Source: an uncultured Phycisphaera sp. (GTDB lineage: Bacteria > Planctomycetota > Phycisphaerae > Phycisphaerales > SM1A02). From it: a stretch of 19,127 nt of DNA. The stretch spans positions 1-19,127 of the forward strand of contig CALDQF010000281.1 in the NCBI GenBank assembly GCA_937911845.1, given 5' to 3'. Position 1 is the stretch's first letter; the number at the start of each line of letters is the position of its first letter. Below the pieces are notes generated by a model that worked only from the letters and a program-made list of their open reading frames with translations, was not told the origin of the DNA and did not search any database. Shown one piece after another: positions 1 to 6,349 of the stretch. The position numbers were made by a program, and so were the translations under genes.

Positions 1-322
1 AGAACACAAAAATGATTTTTCAAAATACTGGGAGTTTCCTGGTGGCGGTGTGGAGCAGGGGGAGCTTCCCAAACAAGCGGTGATTCGAGAGGTTCAAGAA
101 GAACTTGGGGTGAATGGCGTTTTGAAAGCAGAAGCTGAAGTGATCACCATCGATCCACGCTTCAAGCTGCACTTTTTCGAAGTGACCATCATGAAGCCGC
201 CGAAAGCGCTGTACCACCAAGAGCTCCGGTGGGTTTGGCCCAAAGAGTTGCATGATTTCAAGATGCCTCCTGGAGATGAACCTGTCTTGGAACGACTTGC
301 GCACGAAGTGCCCGAAGGCTGA
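1..322 (+). CDS. Nudix hydrolase, MutT-like, 5' end missing
   Basis: The reading frame is open from base 2, so the gene begins upstream of the window; 106 residues are visible. They begin EHKNDFSKYWEFPGGG and run into a complete Nudix box (G-x5-E-x7-REVQEELGV), which binds the catalytic Mg2+ for hydrolysis of nucleoside diphosphates linked to a moiety X. The WEFPGG lead-in and the C-terminal RWVWPKEL segment resemble MutT/CTP pyrophosphohydrolase-type enzymes, which remove oxidised nucleotides such as 8-oxo-dGTP. The substrate cannot be fixed from sequence. The internal GTG at 50 lies inside the Nudix box and cannot be the true start. The gene converges on the VWA gene. A good intrinsic terminator lies just downstream, but its base pairing favours the opposite strand. 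Confidence 0.9.
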   Translation, partial: EHKNDFSKYWEFPGGGVEQGELPKQAVIREVQEELGVNGVLKAEAEVITIDPRFKLHFFEVTIMKPPKALYHQELRWVWPKELHDFKMPPGDEPVLERLAHEVPEG

Positions 323-337
323 TCGGACCAACTGAAC

Positions 338-377
338 CAAATAAAAACCGACCCCAGTCCGAAGACCGGGGCCGATT
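338..377 (-). terminator. Intrinsic terminator of the VWA gene, UUCG loop
   Basis: Read on the minus strand, bases 377-364 and 359-346 form a 14-pair stem closed by a TTCG tetraloop (363-360), followed by TTTTTAT (347-341). All 14 positions pair if three G-U wobbles are allowed. On the plus strand the same positions become A-C or C-A mismatches, so the hairpin is designed for minus-strand transcription. It lies about 58 bases past the VWA stop codon. Confidence 0.85.
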
Positions 378-434
378 GGAGCGCAACCCATCCTGGGCTG
401 GCTTGTCTTTGTTGCGGGCCGGGCTGACCAAAAA

Positions 435-1913
435 TCAGCGGCCAAATTTTGATTTCGAAATTTCAATCATGTCAATCAAACGAGCCCGCTCCTTGTTCAA
501 TTCACCACGCTCGGAAGGCTTGGCTCCCAAGATCTCTTGGTCAACTTGGGCAAGCTGGGCTTCAAGATGGCGAACCCGCTTGTTGTAGTACATCGAATCG
601 TCAGCATCGCGAAGCATCGAAAATTTGCTCATCTTGGCAACGCGAACGTCGTACTCGTTTCGATAATCTTTTCTAGACAAAGCCGCAAGTTCACGACGGG
701 AAGATGAAGCCCAACCGTGCTCCAGACGCTCTCTCATCATCCGGAGGTCGCTGAGAAGAGATTCTGCTGGATCTGCACCTTGCACAAATTTCTCGAACAC
801 CGAAAGGGACCGATCGAATTCTTCAGGGTCAAATCGAACATGTTCGTGGCTGGCGTAATGGTTCATCATCGCGCTGGACCACACCTTCGCGGCTTGCGCC
901 ACCAGCGAAAGGTTCGCTGGTTGTTCTTGCAATTCAAGGTCGTAGAAGAGATCAAGTGGCTCCTGATCTTCATGCACCGGCTTGCCCTTCCACTGCATTT
1001 TTAAGACTGCCGAAGAGATTTCTTTTTCCGAGGAAGTTTCAGACTCAGGCCGACTCACGAACAACGCAATCGTTCGTGTTGCACCGGCCAGCATGCCGCC
1101 GACTGGAATTTCAAGAGCACCAGGCCGACGGTGCAATCCATTCACACCATGGCATTCCACCTGCAGGCCCTCCGGAATTTGAACCACCAAAGTGGCTTGA
1201 GAAAGCATCATGTGCCCAGCAGATTGAACTTCTTCAAGGAGTGCTTGGACCAGCTCATGTTTATCGGTGGCGTGGTGTAAGCGTCCCGCTCCCCCGTCGG
1301 CCAAAGCCTGGACTTGCAACGGCATGTAATGGTCACCAACACCAATGCAGCTGGTTTGAACCCCCTGTTGGAGAGCACGGTCTGCATGAGCATGCAACTG
1401 CTCTGGATTTGTTTCTCCGTGGTTGCCATGACCGTCGGTCAGAAGGATGACTTGTCGAGCCCGACCTTCGGCGTCATTTCTTGCAGCCAGTTGAGACAAT
1501 TGGTTGGCTCCAGCGGTCCAACCACCGCTGAGGAACGTTGAGCCGCCAGTCCGAACCTGTCGAAGCAGATCCGCGGTTGATTTGCGAGCCAAAACTTCCC
1601 CACCATCCACAGCTTCGAGCATGGTTTCGACCGAGGTGTCAAACAGAACCACACCTGAGCGGTCGCCTTTGGGCAGCGTTTCCAAGACGTCTGCCACCGC
1701 TTCAGTGGCGGCTTGAAGTGGGCCACCACCCATGGAGCCTGAACGGTCGATGACGAACGTGACATCAAGTCCAGGACGAGATTTGTCTACAGGAAATTCA
1801 GGGGCTTTCAAATCAATCAAGACCGAAGCCATTGGACGTTCGCGGGTCAACGGCCAAGAAGAGACTTGACCACTGATGGAAAATGAATTGGATGTGGAAG
1901 ATGAATCAGACAT
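435..1913 (-). CDS. Cytosolic VWA-domain protein
   Basis: The product is 492 residues with no signal peptide. A von Willebrand factor A domain spans about residues 48-230 and has a complete MIDAS metal site: DRSGS (Asp56, Ser58, Ser60), Thr126 in GGSTFLSGG and Asp160 in LLTDG. A beta-rich region follows (about 235-345), then a helical C-terminus. The last ~50 residues are charged and look like a coiled coil. Such proteins usually bind a partner protein through a metal ion; the partner is unknown and no MoxR-type ATPase is adjacent. The ATG at 1913 is chosen because AGGAG lies 8 bases before it. The TTG-independent longer frame to 1991 has no comparable ribosome site and would add an atypical Gly/Pro-rich N-terminus. 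The gene ends in a strong terminator. Confidence 0.88.
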   Translation of the reverse strand: MSDSSSTSNSFSISGQVSSWPLTRERPMASVLIDLKAPEFPVDKSRPGLDVTFVIDRSGSMGGGPLQAATEAVADVLETLPKGDRSGVVLFDTSVETMLEAVDGGEVLARKSTADLLRQVRTGGSTFLSGGWTAGANQLSQLAARNDAEGRARQVILLTDGHGNHGETNPEQLHAHADRALQQGVQTSCIGVGDHYMPLQVQALADGGAGRLHHATDKHELVQALLEEVQSAGHMMLSQATLVVQIPEGLQVECHGVNGLHRRPGALEIPVGGMLAGATRTIALFVSRPESETSSEKEISSAVLKMQWKGKPVHEDQEPLDLFYDLELQEQPANLSLVAQAAKVWSSAMMNHYASHEHVRFDPEEFDRSLSVFEKFVQGADPAESLLSDLRMMRERLEHGWASSSRRELAALSRKDYRNEYDVRVAKMSKFSMLRDADDSMYYNKRVRHLEAQLAQVDQEILGAKPSERGELNKERARLIDMIEISKSKFGR

Positions 1914-2139
1914 GGGATGAACTCCTAAAGTTGGACCCCAAATGGGGTCGGGCCATGCGACAACTCCACCGCCGTTGGCGGTGAAAGTCATCTGTTCACC
2001 ACTTCAAAATGCAGACGTGTTTGCCATAGGTATTGGAATCTGGTGGGCTCTCCCAAGCGGCACGAAAGCTTTGGGCTATGACCAAGGATTCGATAGACGC
2101 CAATGATCCAAACACCTGGCCAAACACAGCCAAGCCGAA

Positions 2140-2162
2140 GTTCGTTGGTCAGACCAACGAAC
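2140..2162. promoter_or_regulatory. Perfect 23-base palindrome, candidate operator
   Basis: Two 11-base arms, GTTCGTTGGTC and GACCAACGAAC, flank a single A at 2151. Symmetry stops exactly outside the arms. The site lies between the divergent VWA and NrtR-like genes, about 230 bases upstream of the VWA start. A near-zero spacer suits a dimeric DNA-binding protein; as RNA it could still form a 9-pair stem with a 5-base loop, but no U-tract follows on either strand. Confidence 0.6.
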
Positions 2163-2402
2163 GGTCCCAGCACAGAGGGTGAAGCAACTGAACGCCCAAG
2201 GTCGGGACTTGGCTCCAAGCCAGGGCAACTTCGCACGATTGCCGTGGCTCAAAACCTTTCCTGTGATGAATTAGGTGTCAATATAACAAAAAGTATTTCA
2301 AGGTTCAAGTGTTTTTGTTGAAAAATCACAAATTCAGTGGAAATGGCTTTTAAATCAACTTTAAACACTTTTATTGTGGGTTTTGTGGTGATGTGGTTCT
2401 GA

Positions 2403-2430
2403 TTGGGATGGCATCAATAAGTTGTATTAA
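2403..2430 (+). promoter_or_regulatory. Candidate promoter of the NrtR-like gene
   Basis: TTGGGA (2403-2408) and TATTAA (2425-2430) are 16 bases apart, placing the transcription start near 2437 and about 42 bases before the ATG. The -10 box overlaps the left part of the dyad at 2421-2455, so a protein bound there would block transcription. Only the motifs are seen; activity is inferred. Confidence 0.35.
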
Positions 2431-2455
2431 GGTCATTTTGACCTTGCTGTACAAC
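2421..2455. promoter_or_regulatory. Nested dyad, candidate autoregulatory operator
   Basis: The core is a perfect 17-base palindrome, AAGGTCATTTTGACCTT (2429-2445). An outer pair of arms, GTTGTA (2421-2426) and TACAAC (2450-2455), is offset by 2 bases. The site ends 23 bases before the start of the NrtR-like regulator and covers its predicted -10 box and start point. NrtR-family repressors bind palindromes of about 20 bases in target promoters, so autoregulation is the simplest reading. Confidence 0.6.
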
Positions 2456-2478
2456 TGGGTTTCTGGCAAGTTAAGCGT

Positions 2479-3486
2479 ATGCGACCCCCAGATGTTCCAC
2501 CTATCCCAACCCGCCCTGTGGCCGTCGACATCACCACGTTCCGTTTGGTGGATGGTCGACTGCACATTTTGCTGGTGCAGCGGAAATATCCCCCATTCCA
2601 GGGGCAATGGGTGCTGCCTGGAGGATTTGTTGGCCCAGACGAAACTGTCTCCGCGGCCGCAACGCGGGAAATGGTGGAGGAGACTGGCTTCGACATACGT
2701 CATTTGCATCTGGAACAAATGAAGGTGTATTCCGAACCCGAACGGGATCCGCGTGGGCCAATCATCAGCATTTCTTTCTTGGCTGTCGTTCCTGGCGACG
2801 ACCCCAAAGCTGAACACCTGCAAGCGGACACGGATGCGGCCGATGCCAAGTGGTTTGATATTGAAGATCTTCCAAATTTGGGATTTGATCATGACAAAAT
2901 CGCAACCGCGGGCATTGGTCGATTGCTTCGGCGGGTTCTTGAGGATCCATTGACCCGGCGCATCATTCCCCCACCCTTGTTGCGAGCGCGAATTGACGAT
3001 CTCGCCCGGGGAGGTGCGGTTGCCCGACACTTTCAACGTCGCATGCAACGCATTATGGAGGAAGCGATGGAGCCACCCCAGAACTTTGTTCATGGCTTGA
3101 TGCGACAAAGTGAACCCTTGGATGACGCTCCAAAAATGGAATCGACAGGAAGTCCGTTGGAAGATCCAGCCGATTCAAAAGAGCGTCTCGGAAGGCTCTA
3201 CGAACTTATGGCCGCCGACAGCAAGCCTGCAGAGCGCCCCCACCCCTTGGCGATGCTGCTCCCCAAGACATTCACTCTGCCGGAACTCCGTCAGTTCTTT
3301 GAGTTCATGCTTGATGAATCCATCGATCGAGGCAACTTCCGCCGACGAATCTCGGAGTTGATCTCATTTGGTGCACTGGATGATTTGGGGGAAACCCGAT
3401 CTGAGGGTCGAGGGCGACCGGCCGAGCTGTATCGCCTGGATTCCAATCGACTTCGAAGATTTCTCGATACCGACGACAAAAAATGA
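2479..3486 (+). CDS. NrtR-like Nudix/winged-helix regulator with inserted segment
   Basis: The product is 335 residues. Residues ~13-155 form a Nudix domain with an intact box (G49-x5-E-x7-REMVEETGF) and an NrtR-like WVLPGGFV lead. Residues ~258-328 match the NrtR winged helix: LPKTFTLPELRQFFEFML, DRGNFRRRI and GRGRPAELYRL. NrtR proteins sense ADP-ribose and repress NAD-metabolism genes. Typical members have about 200-240 residues with the two domains directly joined; here a basic, Pro-rich stretch of ~100 residues (156-257) separates them. The complete Nudix box suggests hydrolase activity may remain. No NAD gene is nearby, so the regulon is unknown. The ATG at 2479 lacks a clear Shine-Dalgarno site. 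The stop overlaps the next start (ATGA), which implies translational coupling. Confidence 0.82.
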   Translation: MRPPDVPPIPTRPVAVDITTFRLVDGRLHILLVQRKYPPFQGQWVLPGGFVGPDETVSAAATREMVEETGFDIRHLHLEQMKVYSEPERDPRGPIISISFLAVVPGDDPKAEHLQADTDAADAKWFDIEDLPNLGFDHDKIATAGIGRLLRRVLEDPLTRRIIPPPLLRARIDDLARGGAVARHFQRRMQRIMEEAMEPPQNFVHGLMRQSEPLDDAPKMESTGSPLEDPADSKERLGRLYELMAADSKPAERPHPLAMLLPKTFTLPELRQFFEFMLDESIDRGNFRRRISELISFGALDDLGETRSEGRGRPAELYRLDSNRLRRFLDTDDKK

Positions 3487-3995
3487 GCAAAATTTTTCTA
3501 CTTCTGGGTGTCTCTTGTATGACTGCTGTGGCTTCAGCTCAAACCAGAGTGGGTTCTGGTGTCGACAGTTCACCGCTGCAACTGGATCTTGTCGCTCCAG
3601 GAATTGATTTGCGATCGACAGACAACCTGAGTGTCATTCAGCGCATCGAAGACTCCAGCGGAAAAACGTGGTACATCCGCCAACAAGGAGCTTTATTTGC
3701 CTTGTACCCAAGAGGAGTGAAGCCCAATACTGTCGGCCAAGACGTCATTCCGCCTGGGACAAGATGGTTTATTGGTATCGAAAACTTGCAAGCAGTTTTA
3801 GGAATCTCGACCAACATGCAGCAAAGTAGGTTGGCGAGAGAACAAGGCATCGGTGATTTTTCCAGTCCTCAGGAAGGAGCATTTCGACCCTTGGGCTCAC
3901 GTGCGGATACGCCAAACGCTGACCGTTGGTTGTATGACGAGTCGTACCGCCGGAGAGCCGTGATGCGATGGCTTCGGCGGATCCCTTTACGCTGA
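3483..3995 (+). CDS. Secreted protein of unknown function
   Basis: The product is 170 residues with a clear signal peptide (MSKIFLLLGVSCMTAVASAQ, likely cut after Ala19), so it is exported. I do not recognise a family. The middle (about residues 50-110) looks like a small beta-rich domain (SSGKTWYIRQQGALFALYPRG, then IPPGTRWFIG), and the C-terminus is Arg-rich with an RRRAVMRWLRRIPLR tail. The start ATG overlaps the TGA of the regulator upstream (ATGA), so the two are co-transcribed and probably translated together. That pairing of a cytosolic sensor-regulator with an exported protein is not explained by anything in the sequence. Confidence 0.75.
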   Translation: MSKIFLLLGVSCMTAVASAQTRVGSGVDSSPLQLDLVAPGIDLRSTDNLSVIQRIEDSSGKTWYIRQQGALFALYPRGVKPNTVGQDVIPPGTRWFIGIENLQAVLGISTNMQQSRLAREQGIGDFSSPQEGAFRPLGSRADTPNADRWLYDESYRRRAVMRWLRRIPLR

Positions 3996-4154
3996 CTTCT
4001 GTCGGCGAAGGCTGTGTTGCACCCGCCCAATGCGACAAGATGCACTCTGAATCGAAGTTTGAGCTGTCTTGGACAACTTCAACAACGAAGTAACCTGTAC
4101 CCCAAGAGTGGACTCAAGTGATTCGACTGGGCGTTGGGTGGTGGTCTTCGACAT
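3987..4154 (-). CDS. Doubtful small ORF, 55 residues
   Basis: The ATG at 4154 has GGTGGAG 8 bases before it, a better ribosome site than several certain genes here have. The predicted peptide (MSKTTTQRPVESLESTLGVQ, then TSLLKLSKTAQTSIQSASCR and a basic tail) is Ser/Thr/Lys-rich, with no signal peptide or known motif. Codon use resembles its neighbours. It overlaps the last 9 bases of the convergent secreted-protein gene and lies 110 bases downstream of a lipoprotein gene on the same strand. It may be chance; conservation would decide. Confidence 0.3.
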   Translation of the reverse strand: MSKTTTQRPVESLESTLGVQVTSLLKLSKTAQTSIQSASCRIGRVQHSLRRQKSA

Positions 4155-4264
4155 GATGGAATCTCCACCAACTCGATCGGACCATAGGGGCCTTGGCTTT
4201 TTTTGATGTGTCCAAACGGTTGGACCAGCCAAACCAGTCGGAACAACCTGAATTTGGGGCCAGT

Positions 4265-4756
4265 TCAACCCTCTAAGGGGTACGGGATCCGAGGTGCTGG
4301 AGCCGGTCGCTGAACTCGGAAGCGGCGAAGACTCTTAACCTTCCAGTTTTTTATCTGTTGGCTCAGTTCAACGACCCAGAGATCACATTTCCCCGTCTCT
4401 GTCGGGACCAACACTTCAACTCGAGCCTCCACCACTCGAACCTGAACCGACATCAAGTGGTATGCGGGACCTGCTTTGGTCAACGTGGTTGCCCCGGGGA
4501 AGTTCACCATGAACTCCTCTGCCTCCTTTTCTTTCAATCCTGGAAGTTGATTGATCACCAATGGTGACTCATCTCCAAGTTCCTCTCGAATCTCACCGAT
4601 CGACAGAACGCACAAACGAGGAATGGGGTGGTATGTCGGAGTGCTCAAAGAAGGTGAACCTTCAATGCGGGGCCATGTGGCCCACGGAGTACATCCCGAG
4701 AGAGTGACCAAAAGAAGCAAAGAAAAAGCAACGAAGCAGTATTTCGAGCGAACCAT
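4265..4756 (-). CDS. Lipoprotein of unknown function
   Basis: The product is 163 residues from the ATG at 4756. The N-terminus has a charged start, a hydrophobic core (FVAFSLLLLVT) and a lipobox LSGC with Cys22, so it should be lipid-anchored to a membrane. The mature part has no motif I know. Residues ~45-150 look like one alpha/beta domain ending in a basic segment (KSLRRFRVQRPAPAPRIP). A TTG at 4774 would add six residues, but ATG gives the usual signal length. No Shine-Dalgarno site is visible. The gene diverges from the TPR lipoprotein with only 40 bases between start codons, so the two share one promoter region. Confidence 0.8.
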   Translation of the reverse strand: MVRSKYCFVAFSLLLLVTLSGCTPWATWPRIEGSPSLSTPTYHPIPRLCVLSIGEIREELGDESPLVINQLPGLKEKEAEEFMVNFPGATTLTKAGPAYHLMSVQVRVVEARVEVLVPTETGKCDLWVVELSQQIKNWKVKSLRRFRVQRPAPAPRIPYPLEG

Positions 4757-4796
4757 AAGCGGAATGTTAACCAATTCAACCTATCATCACCGCATT

Positions 4797-5945
4797 ATGA
4801 GCCGCTCCTTGACCAACACGGTGACTCTTCTGGGGGTAATTCTTGGATTCAGCTGCAGCGCTCCTCGTGTGACTTCGGTTGGTTCGGTTCAACCTGAAGC
4901 AAACCAGTCTTTGCCGACCAATGTGACGGAACCCCTCGCTCAAAGTGCTCCATTCAGCGGTGTGGAACGAATATCCCGTCCCGAACCTGAATCACCTTCA
5001 GTGAACCTCCAAAGGGAAAGCCCCGTCGCGCAAAGACTGCTCGATCCACCGGTTGAACCCAATCTCACACCATTGCAGCAGGCGGAGAAGTTGTTGGCTG
5101 AGGGAGAATTGGAAGAGGCTTTGGATGCCTTCGCTGAGATCCTGTTGAACAACCCTGGGCAAATCGAGGCCTATTTGGGGCTGGCCAATACTCATGAGCA
5201 ACTCGAAAACCCGTGGGCCGCCGAGCGATCTTGGAGACGGGTGGTGGAGCTGGAACCCGACAATGCCCAAGCTCTCCTGCGACACGCCAATGTCCTCCAC
5301 CAAATTGGACGAACCAAAGAAGCTGAGCGGTCGTGGATTCGATGCTTGACACTTGCCCCCGAAGATGCGGAGCCCCTCATCCAACTGTCGATGCTGGAAT
5401 TGGAGCGCAATCAACCTGATGCAGCACTTCCCTACGCCAGGTCAGGTATTCGTCTGGAGCCACAAAATGCCGAGGCGAGGACGGTGTATGCCAAGTCTTT
5501 GCTTGGAGTCGGTCAACCCTCTGCTTCGATCCCTCACTGGAACATGGCCATTGAGGCCCTTCCAGAAGATTTCAGCCTATTGGCGGGCTTGCTTGAAGCG
5601 TACGCCCAGTGTCAGGAACATGAAGGTGCCCTGGCGACAGCTTTGGTCTTGAGCCGGAGATCCCCCAGTTCGGAAGTGTATGAGCGGATCGGATGGTGCT
5701 CTTTCAAATTGGGGGATTACCAAGCCAGCCAAGCGGCATACAAACAAGCTGCTGAATTGGATCCCAACTGCACGCCAGCTTGGAATGGACTGGGCATACT
5801 TGCGCTCAACCGTTGGCTTGGGCAAAACCGACAAAACAATACGGATCGACAGGAAGCCATTTCAGCCTTCCGCAACAGTTTGCGATCCGATCCTGATCAA
5901 CCCAAACTCACCCGCATGATGTTGCGGTTTGATCTCGATCAATAA
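4797..5945 (+). CDS. TPR lipoprotein
   Basis: The product is 382 residues. The N-terminus is signal-like, ending in GFSC (Cys20). The lipobox is imperfect, with Gly at -3 and Leu at -4, so anchoring is likely but not certain. A Pro/Ser-rich linker (about 21-92) leads into about seven tetratricopeptide repeats (93-340), recognisable by patterns such as AEGELEEALDAFAEILLNNP, AAERSWRRVVELEPDN and GDYQASQAAYKQAAELDPN. TPR arrays bind other proteins; no partner can be named. The ATG at 4797 is chosen over the open frame back to 4551, which is antisense to the neighbouring lipoprotein. No ribosome site is seen. TATCAT at 4782-4787 could be a -10 box, giving a nearly leaderless mRNA. Confidence 0.87.
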   Translation: MSRSLTNTVTLLGVILGFSCSAPRVTSVGSVQPEANQSLPTNVTEPLAQSAPFSGVERISRPEPESPSVNLQRESPVAQRLLDPPVEPNLTPLQQAEKLLAEGELEEALDAFAEILLNNPGQIEAYLGLANTHEQLENPWAAERSWRRVVELEPDNAQALLRHANVLHQIGRTKEAERSWIRCLTLAPEDAEPLIQLSMLELERNQPDAALPYARSGIRLEPQNAEARTVYAKSLLGVGQPSASIPHWNMAIEALPEDFSLLAGLLEAYAQCQEHEGALATALVLSRRSPSSEVYERIGWCSFKLGDYQASQAAYKQAAELDPNCTPAWNGLGILALNRWLGQNRQNNTDRQEAISAFRNSLRSDPDQPKLTRMMLRFDLDQ

Positions 5946-6100
5946 AAACAAATAAAGAGTTGAAACCCTTGGGTTGAAGTCAACGAAAAGACTTTTGTGA
6001 CAGAGACTTTGCATGGGTCTCTTGACACGAGAGCTTCCAGGCCCCCACTGGCTGCTCTGGTGTGACTCCTCCCTCACCGGATCTACCTGGATTCCGGCTT

Positions 6101-6138
6101 ACGAACCCGTCTTGTGCGGGTTCGTTTGGTTTTGATTT
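6101..6138 (+). terminator. Intrinsic terminator
   Basis: A perfect 9-pair stem, ACGAACCCG (6101-6109) and CGGGTTCGT (6117-6125), with a 7-base loop is followed by TTGGTTTTGATTT. The T-rich side is on the plus strand, so it ends transcription from the TPR lipoprotein gene (stop 155 bases upstream) or from an RNA encoded in between. Confidence 0.75.
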
Positions 6139-6264
6139 GCATCCTTCGAAGCCCTGTTGCTGGTTTTTTACTGCGTTTCCGTCAACACAAACGAACCTTG
6201 AAGTCTCAGCGCGCATAATCAATAAAGATTCATGTGTCTTGAATTCCTCCGTTCTTCCTCCAAT

Positions 6265-6290
6265 GCCGACCGCCTCATGGGGCGGTCGGC
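6265..6290 (+). promoter_or_regulatory. GC-rich hairpin in the queF leader
   Basis: A perfect 10-pair stem, GCCGACCGCC and GGCGGTCGGC, closes a TCATGG loop and is followed by GACGTTTTGG. It ends 59 bases before the queF start codon. It could be a second terminator with a weak U-tract or part of an attenuator. I do not see the conserved parts of a preQ1-I or preQ1-II aptamer around it. Confidence 0.5.
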
Positions 6291-6349
6291 GACGTTTTGG
6301 ATGTCTTACATCGCGGCATCAACCCGCCTGTCCGGTCTACCATGGTGGA

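Larger units (their letters stand above)
1914..2478. other. 565-base intergenic regulatory region between divergent genes
   Basis: I see no convincing gene here; the short ORFs lack ribosome sites and protein-like composition. It holds, from left to right: two hairpins in the presumed leader of the VWA gene (1934-1949, arms GACCCC/GGGGTC; 1967-1983, arms CACCGCC/GGCGGTG), a perfect 23-base palindrome (2140-2162), a TTGACA hexamer on the minus strand (2276-2281) without a clear -10 partner, an AT-rich tract (about 2281-2390), and the promoter and dyad of the NrtR-like gene (2403-2455). Confidence 0.7.
5946..6349. other. 404-base non-coding region rich in hairpins
   Basis: No gene is supported; the open frame into queF from 6062 has no ribosome site or protein-like composition. 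The region holds several stems: AGAGAC/GTCTCT (6002-6007, 6017-6022), a nested hairpin at 6030-6058 (AGAGC..CCAG..CTGG..GCTCT), a terminator (6101-6138), and a GC-rich hairpin (6265-6290). A CATAAT hexamer at 6214-6219 could be a -10 box for queF but has no clear -35 partner. The region may contain a small RNA ending at the terminator, but I cannot assign a family. Confidence 0.55.

Noticed and set aside
956..1450. 164-residue plus-strand ORF opposite the VWA gene
   Set aside because: It is antisense to a well-supported domain protein, has no ribosome site and a composition typical of a shadow frame.
1988..2321. Short ORFs on both strands (82 residues minus, 72 residues plus) in the intergenic region
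   Set aside because: No ribosome site, no protein-like pattern, and they overlap each other and the 23-base palindrome.
2307..2370. Inverted repeat AAGTGTTT / AAACACTT
   Set aside because: Eight-base arms 48 bases apart in an AT-rich tract are expected by chance.
4198..4204. Run of seven T on the plus strand, possible terminator
   Set aside because: The stem before it is at most four weak pairs, too poor to call.
4551..4796. 82-residue upstream extension of the TPR lipoprotein
   Set aside because: It runs antisense through the neighbouring lipoprotein gene and would bury the signal peptide inside the protein.
6062..6349. Upstream extension of queF by 96 residues
   Set aside because: The extension covers a terminator and another hairpin, and single-domain QueF proteins begin near the ATG at 6350.
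6139..6349. preQ1 riboswitch before queF
   Set aside because: I could not find the conserved aptamer core or A-rich tail of preQ1-I, nor a preQ1-II layout; only a simple hairpin is present.
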